The notes below the pieces were generated by a model. The model did no database searches. It was not told the DNA's origin and saw only the letters and a list, made by a program, of their open reading frames with translations. Made by a program: the position numbers and the translations under genes. This document shows positions 1 to 6,904 of a stretch of 12,617 bases of DNA, piece by piece. Origin of the DNA: Frankiaceae bacterium (GTDB taxonomy: Bacteria; Actinomycetota; Actinomycetes; JAVEEJ01); NCBI GenBank assembly GCA_030840515.1, contig JAVEEJ010000234.1:1-12617 (forward strand). The letters run 5' to 3'. Within the stretch, counting starts at the first letter, position 1. Each line of letters starts with the position of its first letter.

Positions 1-107
1 TCGGTGACCTGGTGCCGGCATCCCGCCGCTGCCGCAGCCGGTAGGGCCGCGGGAGTGCCGAGCAGCACCAGCCCGGCGCCGGCGACCGAGGCGATCAGCC
101 CGCGCAC
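1..107 (-). CDS. Secreted CRH-motif protein, third tandem paralog (partial, cut by window edge)
   Basis: Only the first 35 codons and two bases of the next are visible. Reading from GTG at 107-105, the product starts Met-Arg, has a hydrophobic core at residues 4-22, then a small-residue stretch (about 23-29) typical of a Sec signal peptide. It then reads GCRHQVT at residues 29-35, followed by Asp or Glu. The two genes just upstream have the same layout: signal peptide, then Cys-Arg-His and a DPxGD motif (CRHQLTD in one, CRHLISD in the other), so this is a third family member. The chosen GTG gives a normal signal peptide length and puts the Cys at residue 30, against 28 and 35 in the paralogs. 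It overlaps the end of the preceding gene by 13 bases in another frame, which suggests translational coupling. Seen: signal peptide and motif. Inferred: family membership. The function is unknown and the rest lies outside the window. Confidence 0.68.
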   Translation of the reverse strand, partial: MRGLIASVAGAGLVLLGTPAALPAAAAAGCRHQVT

Positions 108-754
108 GAGGTCGCGCCCATCCGGTATCCGCGCACCCGGTCGGTCATGTCGTCGGAGCCCTCAGCCGCTGCGCCCGCCGCGCCGGCACCGGTCCACGAC
201 ATGGCGTGCACCTCGGAGAGCAGGCCCTTGAGCCCGCCCGTGGCGGCGAACAGCTCGAGCGGAGCGACGACGCGCACCACGTTGCGTGCCCCGTCGAAGG
301 AACCGGTGACGGCGCCCAGACCGCTCATCGCCCAGGCGTAGCCGCCGGGGCTGTCGCTGTAGTCCTGGCCAGCGGTGACGACCCAGGCGGTGTAGATGTC
401 CCCGTCGACCTCGCGCGAGGCCTGCAGCGCGTAGCGCCTGCCCTGGCTCCCGAAGTACACGACGAAGCTGTGCCGCAGCGGGCTGGTCGTCGTCTCGGGG
501 TCGATGTCGACCACCGCGAAGGAGGCCGTGACGTTGCGCTTGTCGGTCTTGAGGTCGACGTACACGAGGTCAACGAGGCTCTGGTCGTCGACCAGGGGCG
601 GCGACCCGAGCGAGTCGACGTCACCCCGCGGATCGCTGATCAGGTGCCTGCACGCGGGTGCCGCCGCGCCCGCGCTCGGCACGAACGCCGCCGCCGAGAG
701 GGCGGCGCAGACCAGCACAACGGCCCGGCGGGGCAGGGCGATCGCAGCGCGCAT
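95..754 (-). CDS. Secreted CRH/DPxGD family protein (paralog A)
   Basis: This encodes 219 residues with a Sec-type signal peptide: MRAA start, Arg-Arg at 9-10, hydrophobic core about 11-24, likely cut after the AGA at 28-30. The mature protein begins near CRH (35-37) and DPRGD (41-45), and ends in SCAG with Cys217. The two mature Cys residues lie near opposite ends, so a disulfide closing the domain is likely. It shares many blocks with the neighbouring paralog: TDxRN (70-74), VVD (81-83), AWxVTAG (123-129), FAAxGG (169-174) and HAxSWxG (183-189). The ATG at 754 has GGAGA at 765-761 with a 6-base spacer, so I prefer it to the in-frame start at 832, which runs into the upstream gene. I do not recognise the family; a beta-rich extracellular domain is only an inference. 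It lies downstream of lysS and is followed, with overlap, by a third paralog. Confidence 0.8.
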   Translation of the reverse strand: MRAAIALPRRAVVLVCAALSAAAFVPSAGAAAPACRHLISDPRGDVDSLGSPPLVDDQSLVDLVYVDLKTDKRNVTASFAVVDIDPETTTSPLRHSFVVYFGSQGRRYALQASREVDGDIYTAWVVTAGQDYSDSPGGYAWAMSGLGAVTGSFDGARNVVRVVAPLELFAATGGLKGLLSEVHAMSWTGAGAAGAAAEGSDDMTDRVRGYRMGATSCAG

Positions 755-760
755 GTCGTG

Positions 761-765
761 TCTCC
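761..765 (-). promoter_or_regulatory. Ribosome binding site for secreted paralog A
   Basis: GGAGA on the minus strand, six bases before the ATG at 754. It decides this start over the longer in-frame start at 832. The 68-base gap it sits in (755-822) holds no other signal I can support. Confidence 0.65.
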
Positions 766-822
766 GATCCGGCAATGGCCCCCGGCAAGGGGTACGACCC
801 CGAGCCCGACAGGTAACAGCCC

Positions 823-1479
823 TCAGGCGCAAGACGGCCGACCGCTGGTGTAGACGGCAGCTGAGCGAGCCAGGTCAGCTCCCGCATAGCTGCCCTCGAA
901 GCTGCCCGTGGTCGGTTCGCGGACACCGTTACCCCACCAGGAGATGGCGTGCAGCCCGGTGATGGTCCTGCCGACGCCGCCGGACGCTGCGAAGGCGCTG
1001 CGCGGGAAGGTCATCAGCACCGTGTTCTTGTGCACGTCGACCTTGCCCGTGCCGTCACCGGCGAGCTCGCCCGAGCCGGCGCCACCGTTGGGGTTGTCCT
1101 CCGGGGACGCATCACCTGCCGTGACGTGCCAGGCCTCCGTGACAGGACCGCCCAGCTTCATGTTGTCGTAGTCGAGCCAGTAGCTCTGGCCGTTGGTCGT
1201 GATGGTCACGCGGTAGGCGAGATCCGCGACCGGCGCACTTGCCTCGTCCGGCAGGTCGACCACCTGCACCTTGGCGTAGAGGTTCCTGGCATCCGTCCGC
1301 ACGTCGGCCGCGATCAGGTCCACCGCCTGCCCCGCGACGATGACAGTGGGTGTCGTGGTGTTCAGGTCGCCCACGGGGTCCGTGAGCTGGTGCCGACAAG
1401 GCGCTGCGCCCACCGCGTTCGCCGTACTCGTCGGGACCGCAACACCTATCGCGATGAGCATCGCCGCAGCAGCGCGCAT
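823..1479 (-). CDS. Secreted CRH/DPxGD family protein (paralog B)
   Basis: This encodes 218 residues. The signal peptide is short (residues 1-22, ending AxA in TANA). It is followed by CRH at 28-30, DPVGD at 34-38, TDARN at 62-66, VVD at 73-75, AWHVTAGD at 116-123, FAASGG at 163-168 and HAISWWG at 177-183, with a C-terminal SCA (Cys217). The Cys pair at both ends of the mature domain matches paralog A. The start at 1479 is supported by AGGGGG at 1490-1485 with a 5-base spacer, a true signal peptide, and the MRAA start shared with paralog A. The longer open frame up to 1788 only shadows lysS. The 53-base gap from the lysS-coupled micro-ORF and the 68-base gap to paralog A suit co-transcription or a local promoter. 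Function is unknown. Acidic DPxGD near the N-terminus could bind metal, which is speculation. Confidence 0.82.
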   Translation of the reverse strand: MRAAAAMLIAIGVAVPTSTANAVGAAPCRHQLTDPVGDLNTTTPTVIVAGQAVDLIAADVRTDARNLYAKVQVVDLPDEASAPVADLAYRVTITTNGQSYWLDYDNMKLGGPVTEAWHVTAGDASPEDNPNGGAGSGELAGDGTGKVDVHKNTVLMTFPRSAFAASGGVGRTITGLHAISWWGNGVREPTTGSFEGSYAGADLARSAAVYTSGRPSCA

Positions 1480-1484
1480 GCGTG

Positions 1485-1490
1485 CCCCCT
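1485..1490 (-). promoter_or_regulatory. Ribosome binding site for secreted paralog B
   Basis: AGGGGG on the minus strand, five bases before the ATG at 1479. It supports the signal-peptide start over the long open frame that runs into lysS. Confidence 0.65.
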
Positions 1491-1526
1491 GGGAAGAGCG
1501 GACGATCAGGACATCTCCAGCAATTC

Positions 1527-1542
1527 GACACGCTAGCGCGTC
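1527..1542 (-). repeat. Near-perfect palindrome / short RNA hairpin at the micro-ORF stop
   Basis: A 16-base inverted repeat, GACGCG-CTAG-CGTGTC on the minus strand, with one mismatched pair that becomes a G-U wobble in RNA. It would form a 6-bp stem with a CUAG loop. It spans the stop codon of the 28-codon ORF and lies 47 bases before the first secreted paralog. No U-run follows, so it is weak as an intrinsic terminator. It could instead be a dimeric operator or an RNA processing or stability site. What is seen is the symmetry only; any role is a guess. Confidence 0.35.
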
Positions 1543-1619
1543 AGAGCGTCCACCGCGATGGAGGTCAGGGCACCGAGTGCGAGTACGGCGACTGCCAATG
1601 GGCCGTGAGGACCTGTCAT
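1533..1619 (-). CDS. 28-residue hydrophobic micro-protein coupled to lysS
   Basis: The ATG at 1619-1617 overlaps the lysS TGA (1618-1616) as ATGA, the classic arrangement for stop-restart translation. It reads 28 codons to TAG at 1535-1533. The product opens with a Gly/Pro-rich stretch (MTGPHGP), followed by about 16 hydrophobic or small residues (8-23, PLAVAVLALGALT and on), then a short Asp/Arg-containing tail. It thus looks like a single membrane-spanning micro-protein. There is no separate Shine-Dalgarno, as expected for a coupled gene. No family is recognised. M. tuberculosis has a short ORF between coaX and lysS (Rv3599c, from memory), but that is on the other side of lysS and I do not claim homology. 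It may also be a chance ORF, since 28 codons is short. The ATGA overlap and the hydrophobic pattern are the support. Confidence 0.45.
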   Translation of the reverse strand: MTGPHGPLAVAVLALGALTSIAVDALTR

Positions 1620-3130
1620 GGCTGTTCTGGGCGCACCAGCGGGAAGAGGATCGTCTCGCGGATGCCAACACCGGTGAGGAGCATGACGAGCCGGTCGACA
1701 CCCAGGCCCATCCCGCCCATCGGCGGCGCGCCGTGCTCGAGGGCGCGCAGGAAGTCCTCGTCGAGCTGCATGGCCTCGGGGTCACCACCGGCGGCGAGCA
1801 GTGACTGCTCCGTGAGCCGACGGCGCTGGACCACCGGGTCGACGAGCTCGGAGTAGGCGGCCGCGAGCTCGGTGCCGGCGATGACCAGATCCCAAGCTTC
1901 GGTCAACCGCGGATCCGTCCGATGCGTTCGGGCGAGCGGGCGGACGCTCTCCGGGTAATCGCGTACGAAGGTGGGCGTGAGGAGGGTGTGCTCCACGAGC
2001 TTCTCGAAGAGCTCGAGCACGATCTCTCCCGCGCCCCAGCCGGCCTGCAACTCGACCTCGTGCTTGTCCGCGAGCGCACGCAACCGCTCGATCGAGGTGT
2101 CGGGGTCAATCGACTCACCGACGGCCTCAGCGACGAGCCCGTGCAGTGTGGCCGAGCGCCAGGGAGCCTCAAGGTCGATCTGTCCACCGTTGCCATCGTC
2201 GACAACCGTCCGCCCAACATCGCGCGCCGCCGAGACCACGAGGTCGCGGGTGAGCTCGGCCATCCCGTTGTAGTCGCTGTAGGCCTCGTAGGACTCGAGC
2301 ATCGTGAACTCGACGAAGTGCGTGGAGTCGATGCCTTCGTTGCGGAACGTCTTCCCGATCTCGAAGACCCGCTCCAGACCGCCCACGACGAGCTTCTTGA
2401 GCGGCAGTTCGAGAGCGATGCGCAAGGACACGTCGAGATCCAGCGCGTTGACATGGGTGTTGAAGGGTCGCGCCGCCGCGCCGCCGTGGATCGCTTGCAG
2501 CGTCGGGGTCTCAACCTCGATGTAGTCACGGGCGTGGTAGCTGTCCCGGATGCTTCGCACCACCTGAGCGCGGAGCTGGGCGATCTCCCGGCTCGTGGGG
2601 TTGACGATGAGGTCGACGTAGCGCTGGCGCACCCGGGCTTCCGGGTCGGCGAGTCCGTGGTGCTTGTCGGGCAGCGGGCGCAGCGCCTTGCTGGTGATGG
2701 CCCACTCCGTGGCCAGGATGCTGAGCTCGCCGCGCTTGCTGCTGATCACCTCACCGGTGACGCCGACGTGGTCACCGAGGTCGACGAGGGCCTTCCAGTC
2801 GGCCAGCCGCTCCTCGCCGACCTTGTCGAGCGAGAGCATGATCTGGATGTCGCCACTGCCGTCCCGCAAGGTGGCGAAGCAGAGCTTCCCGCCGTCGCGG
2901 CGCAGCACGACCCGACCGGCGACGGATGCCACCTGACCGGAAGCCGTGTCGGTCGCCAAGTCGGCGTACTCGTCCCTGATCTGCGCGATGCTCGCTGTCC
3001 TCGGCCACCCGACGAGGTAACCCTCGACCCCCGCGGCCTGCATCCGCTCGAGCTTTTCGTGCCGGACCCGCATCTGCTCGGGTAGGGCGTCGGTGTCGGA
3101 GGGCTGGCTCACGACCGGCTGCTCCTCCAC
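1616..3130 (-). CDS. lysS: Lysyl-tRNA synthetase, class II
   Basis: This 504-residue enzyme charges tRNA-Lys with lysine using ATP in the cytoplasm. The N-terminal OB-fold anticodon-binding domain covers about residues 65-150 (GKLCFATLRDGSG at 81-93, SKRGELSIL at 131-139). The class II core follows: RVRQRYVDLI (166-175, motif 1 region), motif 2 FRNEG (262-266), the lysine-pocket region GTELAAAYSEL (419-429), and motif 3 GLGVDR (475-480). The length fits the family. From memory the closest relative is the M. tuberculosis lysS beside coaX (Rv3598c). Unusual points are RIALELP at 237-243, where the family usually has RIAPEL plus an aromatic, and HFVEF at 271-275, where HNPEF or HSPEF is usual; His271, Glu274 and Glu241 are kept. 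The start is GTG at 3130, 11 bases after the coaX stop, with no clear Shine-Dalgarno, so coupling to coaX is likely. A start at Met20 (3073) would shave the conserved LPEQMRVR segment and is less likely. Confidence 0.95.
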   Translation of the reverse strand: MEEQPVVSQPSDTDALPEQMRVRHEKLERMQAAGVEGYLVGWPRTASIAQIRDEYADLATDTASGQVASVAGRVVLRRDGGKLCFATLRDGSGDIQIMLSLDKVGEERLADWKALVDLGDHVGVTGEVISSKRGELSILATEWAITSKALRPLPDKHHGLADPEARVRQRYVDLIVNPTSREIAQLRAQVVRSIRDSYHARDYIEVETPTLQAIHGGAAARPFNTHVNALDLDVSLRIALELPLKKLVVGGLERVFEIGKTFRNEGIDSTHFVEFTMLESYEAYSDYNGMAELTRDLVVSAARDVGRTVVDDGNGGQIDLEAPWRSATLHGLVAEAVGESIDPDTSIERLRALADKHEVELQAGWGAGEIVLELFEKLVEHTLLTPTFVRDYPESVRPLARTHRTDPRLTEAWDLVIAGTELAAAYSELVDPVVQRRRLTEQSLLAAGGDPEAMQLDEDFLRALEHGAPPMGGMGLGVDRLVMLLTGVGIRETILFPLVRPEQP

Positions 3131-3141
3131 GGACGGAGAAC

Positions 3142-3894
3142 CTACTGGTTGCGCTCGAACACCAGCCGCAGGCCGATGAGGGTCAGATCAGGCTCGTGGT
3201 GCTGGATGGTCTCCGACTCGGCGAGCACGAGGGGGGCCAGGCCTCCGGTGGCGACCACCTGGGCGGAGGTCCCCAGCTCGGCCATGATCCGGCGCACGAC
3301 GCCGTCGACCTGGCCCGTGAAGCCGTAGAGCAGGCCTGACTGCAGCGCCTCGACGGTGGACTTGCCGATGACGGAGCGGGGACGGGCGAGCTCCACCTTG
3401 AACAGCCTGGCCCCGCGAGCGGCCAGCGCGTCGATCGAGATCTCGATGCCGGGCGCGAGCGCTCCGCCGAGGAACTCACCCTTGGCCGAGACGACGTCGA
3501 AGTTGGTGGACGTGCCGAAGTCGACGACGATCGCCGGTCCACCGTGCAGGTGGAAGGCCGCGAGCGAGTTCACGATCCGGTCCGCGCCGACCTCGCGCGG
3601 GTTGTCGTAGAGGAGCGGCACGCCGGTGCGGGTGCCTGGCTCGACGATCACAGTCGTCACGCGGGGGTAGTAGCGCTCCACGAGACTGCGCAGCTCGTGC
3701 AGCACCGCAGGGACGGTGGAGCAGATCGCGATGCCATCGATGGACTGGTCGGCGAGCAGGCCGCGCAGCTGCAGCGCCATCTCGTCGGCGGTGTTGCGTG
3801 CGTCGGTCTTGATCCGCCAGGACTCGCTGAGCTTGTCGCCGTCGAACACGCCGAGCACGGTGTTGGTGTTGCCCACGTCGATGGCCAGCAGCAT
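3142..3894 (-). CDS. coaX: Type III pantothenate kinase
   Basis: It phosphorylates pantothenate with ATP, the first step from pantothenate to CoA; the type III enzyme is not feedback-inhibited by CoA and usually needs a monovalent cation. The 250 residues match the usual 250-260. Visible ASKHA-fold motifs are DVGNTNT (6-12, phosphate loop), GADR (103-106, with catalytic Asp105), DFGTST (125-130), GGALAPG (143-149) and the ATP-side ATGGLA (215-220). The ATG at 3894 puts DVGNTN at the N-terminus as in all CoaX proteins. The open frame extends upstream to 4158 only because of GC content, and that extension overlaps nadC. It starts 5 bases after the nadC stop, with GGGGG upstream as a possible Shine-Dalgarno. 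panC and panD in the same operon supply its substrate. Confidence 0.95.
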   Translation of the reverse strand: MLLAIDVGNTNTVLGVFDGDKLSESWRIKTDARNTADEMALQLRGLLADQSIDGIAICSTVPAVLHELRSLVERYYPRVTTVIVEPGTRTGVPLLYDNPREVGADRIVNSLAAFHLHGGPAIVVDFGTSTNFDVVSAKGEFLGGALAPGIEISIDALAARGARLFKVELARPRSVIGKSTVEALQSGLLYGFTGQVDGVVRRIMAELGTSAQVVATGGLAPLVLAESETIQHHEPDLTLIGLRLVFERNQ

Positions 3895-3899
3895 GTGAG

Positions 3900-4790
3900 C
3901 TACCCCCGGGTCCTGAGGTCGACGCCGATGTCGAGCACCGGTGCCGAGTGGGTGAGCGCGCCGATGGCGAGGTAGTCCACGCCGGTCTCGGCAACGGCAC
4001 GGGCCGTGTCGAGCGTGAGCCCTCCGCTCGCCTCGAGTCGGGCGCGGCCGGCGACCAGAGCTACCGCATCGCGCAGCTGCTCGACCGACATGTTGTCGAG
4101 CAGGACCAGGTCGGCGCCGGCGTCGACCGCTGCGCCGACCTGCTCGACCGTGTCGCACTCGACCTCGACCGGGATCCCAGGGAAGCGCGCCCGCACCGCC
4201 TGGAAGGCAGCGACCACACCACCGGCGGCGACGACGTGGTTGTCCTTGACGAGGGCGGCGTCGGACAGCGACATGCGGTGGTTCACGCCGCCCCCGCAGC
4301 GCACAGCGTGCTTCTCCAGCGCGCGCAGTGCCGGCGTGGTCTTACGGGTGTCGCGGATCGCCGCCCCGGTGCCGGCCACCGCTTCGACCCACGCCCGGGT
4401 GAGGGTCGCGATGCCCGACAGGTGGCAGAGCAGGTTGAGCGCGGTCCGCTCCGCGGTGAGCAGCTCCCGCGTGGCGGCCGACGCGCTGAGGATGCAGTCG
4501 CCGCGCTCCACCGAGCTGCCGTCCGGGACACCCACGACCAGCTCGACGTCGCCGCCCGTCACCACGTCGAGCACCGCCATGGCGACCCCAGCGCCGGCGA
4601 TCACACCGCTGGCGCGTGCGACGAAGTCGGCCGTCGACCGCTGCTCGGACGGCACCGTCGCGACACTGGTGACGTCCACGCCGCCGTCGAGGTCCTCCGC
4701 CACCGCGCGGGTGACCAGGTCGACGACGTAGGACGTGTCGAGCCCAGCCTCCGCGAGCAGCTTCGTGGTCGGCTCACTCAGTCGCGTCAC
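3900..4790 (-). CDS. nadC: Nicotinate-nucleotide pyrophosphorylase (carboxylating), quinolinate phosphoribosyltransferase
   Basis: It converts quinolinate and PRPP to nicotinate mononucleotide, CO2 and pyrophosphate in de novo NAD synthesis. The 296 residues fit the family. The N-terminal alpha/beta sandwich is followed by the barrel domain with the expected active-site residues: ERTALNLL (114-121, Arg115), RDTRKTTP (146-153, Arg149/Lys150), HAVRCGGG (161-168, Arg164), NHR (170-172), LVKDNH (180-185, Lys182), EVECDT (209-214, Glu211), LLDNM (230-234, Asp232) and EASGG (253-257). The start is GTG at 4790, sharing GTGA with the nadB stop, so it is translationally coupled to nadB. Its partner for making quinolinate, nadA, is not in the window. 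Nothing looks degenerate. Confidence 0.96.
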   Translation of the reverse strand: MTRLSEPTTKLLAEAGLDTSYVVDLVTRAVAEDLDGGVDVTSVATVPSEQRSTADFVARASGVIAGAGVAMAVLDVVTGGDVELVVGVPDGSSVERGDCILSASAATRELLTAERTALNLLCHLSGIATLTRAWVEAVAGTGAAIRDTRKTTPALRALEKHAVRCGGGVNHRMSLSDAALVKDNHVVAAGGVVAAFQAVRARFPGIPVEVECDTVEQVGAAVDAGADLVLLDNMSVEQLRDAVALVAGRARLEASGGLTLDTARAVAETGVDYLAIGALTHSAPVLDIGVDLRTRG

Positions 4791-6445
4791 GAGACCGGCT
4801 CCAGTCGAGTCTGCAGCGCGCCGGCCTCGTCAAGCGTGCTGACCAGCCGCCCACGCCACGCGTCGGACGGTTCGGGGAAGTCCTCACGCCAGTGGCAGCC
4901 GCGGGTCTCCTCCCTGAGCCTCGCGGCAGCGACGAGCGCGGCCGAGACAGTGACCAGGTTGGTCGCCTCCCACGTCTCGGGCATCGCCTCGGTCGCCTGC
5001 TGGCTGGCCGCGCTCTCGAGCGCCTTCGCGGTGCTCTCCAACGAGGCCGCGCTGCGGACCACACCGGCTCCTTCGGTCATCGCGCGGGCGCATTCCTCCC
5101 GCACCACCGTCGGCACCAGTCCGGCCGGGGTCTTGCCGGCGACCGGGTCGGCCGCTTCAGGCAGGCCCTGCACCAGGTCACCGGCGATTCGCGAGGCGAA
5201 CACCAACCCCTCGAGCAGCGAGTTGGATGCGAGCCGGTTCGCGCCGTGCACGCCCGTGCAGGCCACCTCGCCGCACGCGTAGAGCCCCGGAACGCTGGTT
5301 CTCCCGACGAGGTCGGTGCGCACGCCACCGCTCGCGTAGTGCGCGGCCGGTGCCACGGGGATGGGCTCGGTGACCGGGTCGACGCCTGCCTCGCGGCAGC
5401 TCGCCATGATCGTGGGGAAGCGGTGCTCCAGCACGTCACGTCCGAGCCCGCGCGCATCGAGCAGGACGTGGTCCTCGCCGCGCTCTTGCATCCGCTTGGT
5501 GATCGCCTTGGCCACGACGTCTCGCGGGGCCAGGTCGCCCAGCTCGTGCACCCCCTCCATCACCCGCCGGCCGCCGAGGTCGAGCAGCACGGCGCCCTCG
5601 CCGCGCATCGCCTCCGAGACCAAGGGCTGTTGCCCCCGCGAGTCGGCCCCGAGCCACAGCGCGGTCGGGTGGAACTGCACGAACTCGAGGTCGGCCACCT
5701 CCGCCCCCGCGCGCAGCGCGAGCGCTACCCCGTCGCCGGTGGAGACCGCCGGGTTGGTGGTGGAGGAGAACACCTGGCCCATGCCGCCGGTCGCGAGTAC
5801 GACGGCGCGGGCCAGTGCCGCGCCGACGCCGTCCCGCTGTCCTTCGCCCAGCACGTGCAAGGTGATGCCGCAGGCGCGGCCGTCGGCGGTGCGCAACAGG
5901 TCGAGGACCAGCGCGTGCTCGACGACCTCGATGTCAGGTGCCGCCCGCACCGCGGCAACTAGGGCCCGCGAGACCTCGGCCCCCGTGGCGTCTCCCCCGG
6001 CGTGCGCCACCCGGTCACGTAGATGGCCGCCCTCACGGGTCAACGCGATCGCGCCGACTGGGTCCTTGTCGAAGACGGCGCCGAGCGCGATGAGCTCACG
6101 CACCGCAGGCGGTCCTTCGGTGACGAGCACCCGCACGGCCGCTTCGTCGCACAGGCCCACGCCCGCGGTGAGGGTGTCGCGCCGGTGCTGGTCAGGGGTG
6201 TCCCCGGGACCGAGCGCGGCCGCGATGCCTCCCTGGGCCCAGCGCGTGGAGCCGTCGTCGAGCAGCGCCTTGGTGACGAGCAGCACCTTCCCTGCGCCAC
6301 GCGCGTGCAGGGCTGCGGTGAGGCCGGCCACGCCGCTGCCGACGACGATGACGTCTGCGCTCGTCGACCATCCGGGCTCACCGGCAAGCAGGCGGCGAGG
6401 CAGTCCCGTCGTACTCGCCCCCGCCGTCATCGCCCCCGCCGCCAT
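4787..6445 (-). CDS. nadB: L-aspartate oxidase
   Basis: This FAD enzyme oxidises L-aspartate to iminoaspartate, which NadA condenses to quinolinate. It belongs to the succinate dehydrogenase/fumarate reductase flavoprotein fold. With the start at 6445 (552 residues), the dinucleotide-binding motif VGSGVAG is at 35-41. STRWAQGGI (66-74) is the family signature. QFHPTAL (257-263), MRGEG (280-284), HYASGG (369-374) and GEVACTGVHGANRLASNSLLEG (from about 392) supply substrate- and FAD-binding residues. The C-terminal helical domain ends near residue 550. The start is uncertain. ATG 6445 lies 7 bases past panD but has little Shine-Dalgarno; ATG 6430 is preceded by a G-rich stretch (GCGGGGGCG); the earliest open start, 6508, would overlap panD by 18 codons and is unlikely. 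The stop overlaps the nadC GTG. Confidence 0.95.
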   Translation of the reverse strand: MAAGAMTAGASTTGLPRRLLAGEPGWSTSADVIVVGSGVAGLTAALHARGAGKVLLVTKALLDDGSTRWAQGGIAAALGPGDTPDQHRRDTLTAGVGLCDEAAVRVLVTEGPPAVRELIALGAVFDKDPVGAIALTREGGHLRDRVAHAGGDATGAEVSRALVAAVRAAPDIEVVEHALVLDLLRTADGRACGITLHVLGEGQRDGVGAALARAVVLATGGMGQVFSSTTNPAVSTGDGVALALRAGAEVADLEFVQFHPTALWLGADSRGQQPLVSEAMRGEGAVLLDLGGRRVMEGVHELGDLAPRDVVAKAITKRMQERGEDHVLLDARGLGRDVLEHRFPTIMASCREAGVDPVTEPIPVAPAAHYASGGVRTDLVGRTSVPGLYACGEVACTGVHGANRLASNSLLEGLVFASRIAGDLVQGLPEAADPVAGKTPAGLVPTVVREECARAMTEGAGVVRSAASLESTAKALESAASQQATEAMPETWEATNLVTVSAALVAAARLREETRGCHWREDFPEPSDAWRGRLVSTLDEAGALQTRLEPVS

Positions 6446-6452
6446 GCCTGAC

Positions 6453-6863
6453 TCAGCTGTAGATCTGGTCGCCGCGAGACAGGCCGGGAAGCGGCTCGGC
6501 CGGGTCATCGCCGGTGCCGGTGATCCGGTTCTCGTGGTCGACGAAGACCACGCGTGGCTTCTGGGTGCGCGCCTCGGCGTCGCTCATCACCGCGTAGCTG
6601 ATGATGATGACCAGGTCGCCCTCGTGCACCAGCCGGGCCGCGGCGCCGTTGATGCCGATCACGCCACTGCCGCGCGGGCCGGGGATGACGTAGGTCTCGA
6701 GCCGGGCGCCGTTGGAGATATCCACGATCGCGACCTGCTCGCCGGGGAGGAGGTCCGCCGCGTCGATGAGGTCCTCGTCGATGGTCACCGATCCCACGTA
6801 GTGCAGGTCGGCCTGTGTGACGGTGGCGCGGTGGATCTTGCTCTTGAGCATGGTGCGGAACAT
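6453..6863 (-). CDS. panD: Aspartate 1-decarboxylase precursor
   Basis: It makes beta-alanine from L-aspartate for pantothenate. The proenzyme (136 residues) self-cleaves between Gly24 and Ser25 in HYVGSVTID (21-29), and Ser25 becomes the catalytic pyruvoyl group. Other landmarks are K9 and H11 in the MLKSKIHRATVT start (5-16), and the INGAAARL segment (71-78) typical of the double-psi barrel. A tail after about residue 115 extends past the folded core, as in mycobacterial homologs. The start is clear: AAGGAG at 6874-6869 with a 5-base spacer, the best ribosome binding site in the operon. This suggests panD is translated strongly relative to its coupled neighbours. PanC, the enzyme that uses its product, is 41 bases upstream. 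Confidence 0.97.
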   Translation of the reverse strand: MFRTMLKSKIHRATVTQADLHYVGSVTIDEDLIDAADLLPGEQVAIVDISNGARLETYVIPGPRGSGVIGINGAAARLVHEGDLVIIISYAVMSDAEARTQKPRVVFVDHENRITGTGDDPAEPLPGLSRGDQIYS

Positions 6864-6868
6864 CTGTT

Positions 6869-6874
6869 CTCCTT
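6869..6874 (-). promoter_or_regulatory. Strong ribosome binding site of panD
   Basis: AAGGAG on the minus strand, five bases before the panD ATG at 6863, in the 41-base panC-panD gap. It is the closest match to the consensus in the window; most other genes of this operon rely on overlap or very short gaps. Confidence 0.75.
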
Positions 6875-6904
6875 CAGCCCATCCAGGGGTGCCGAGGTGA
6901 GTAG

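Noticed and set aside
1..1479. The three secreted proteins as lipoproteins
   Set aside because: The residues before the Cys are APA, AAP and AAG, without the Leu-type residue expected at -3 of a lipobox, and the complete members also keep a second Cys at the C-terminus, which fits a disulfide better.
1480..1788. N-terminal extension of secreted paralog B to 1788
   Set aside because: The extension overlaps the lysS coding end and lacks any protein feature, while the start at 1479 has a ribosome binding site and a signal peptide.
1922..3085. Long plus-strand open frame of 387 codons antisense to lysS
   Set aside because: It lies wholly opposite a clear LysS reading frame and shows no family motif. 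High GC content leaves long stop-free frames on the other strand.
3948..5282. 444-codon plus-strand open frame opposite nadC and nadB
   Set aside because: Same cause: composition-driven shadow without motifs; both genes beneath it have full active-site signatures.
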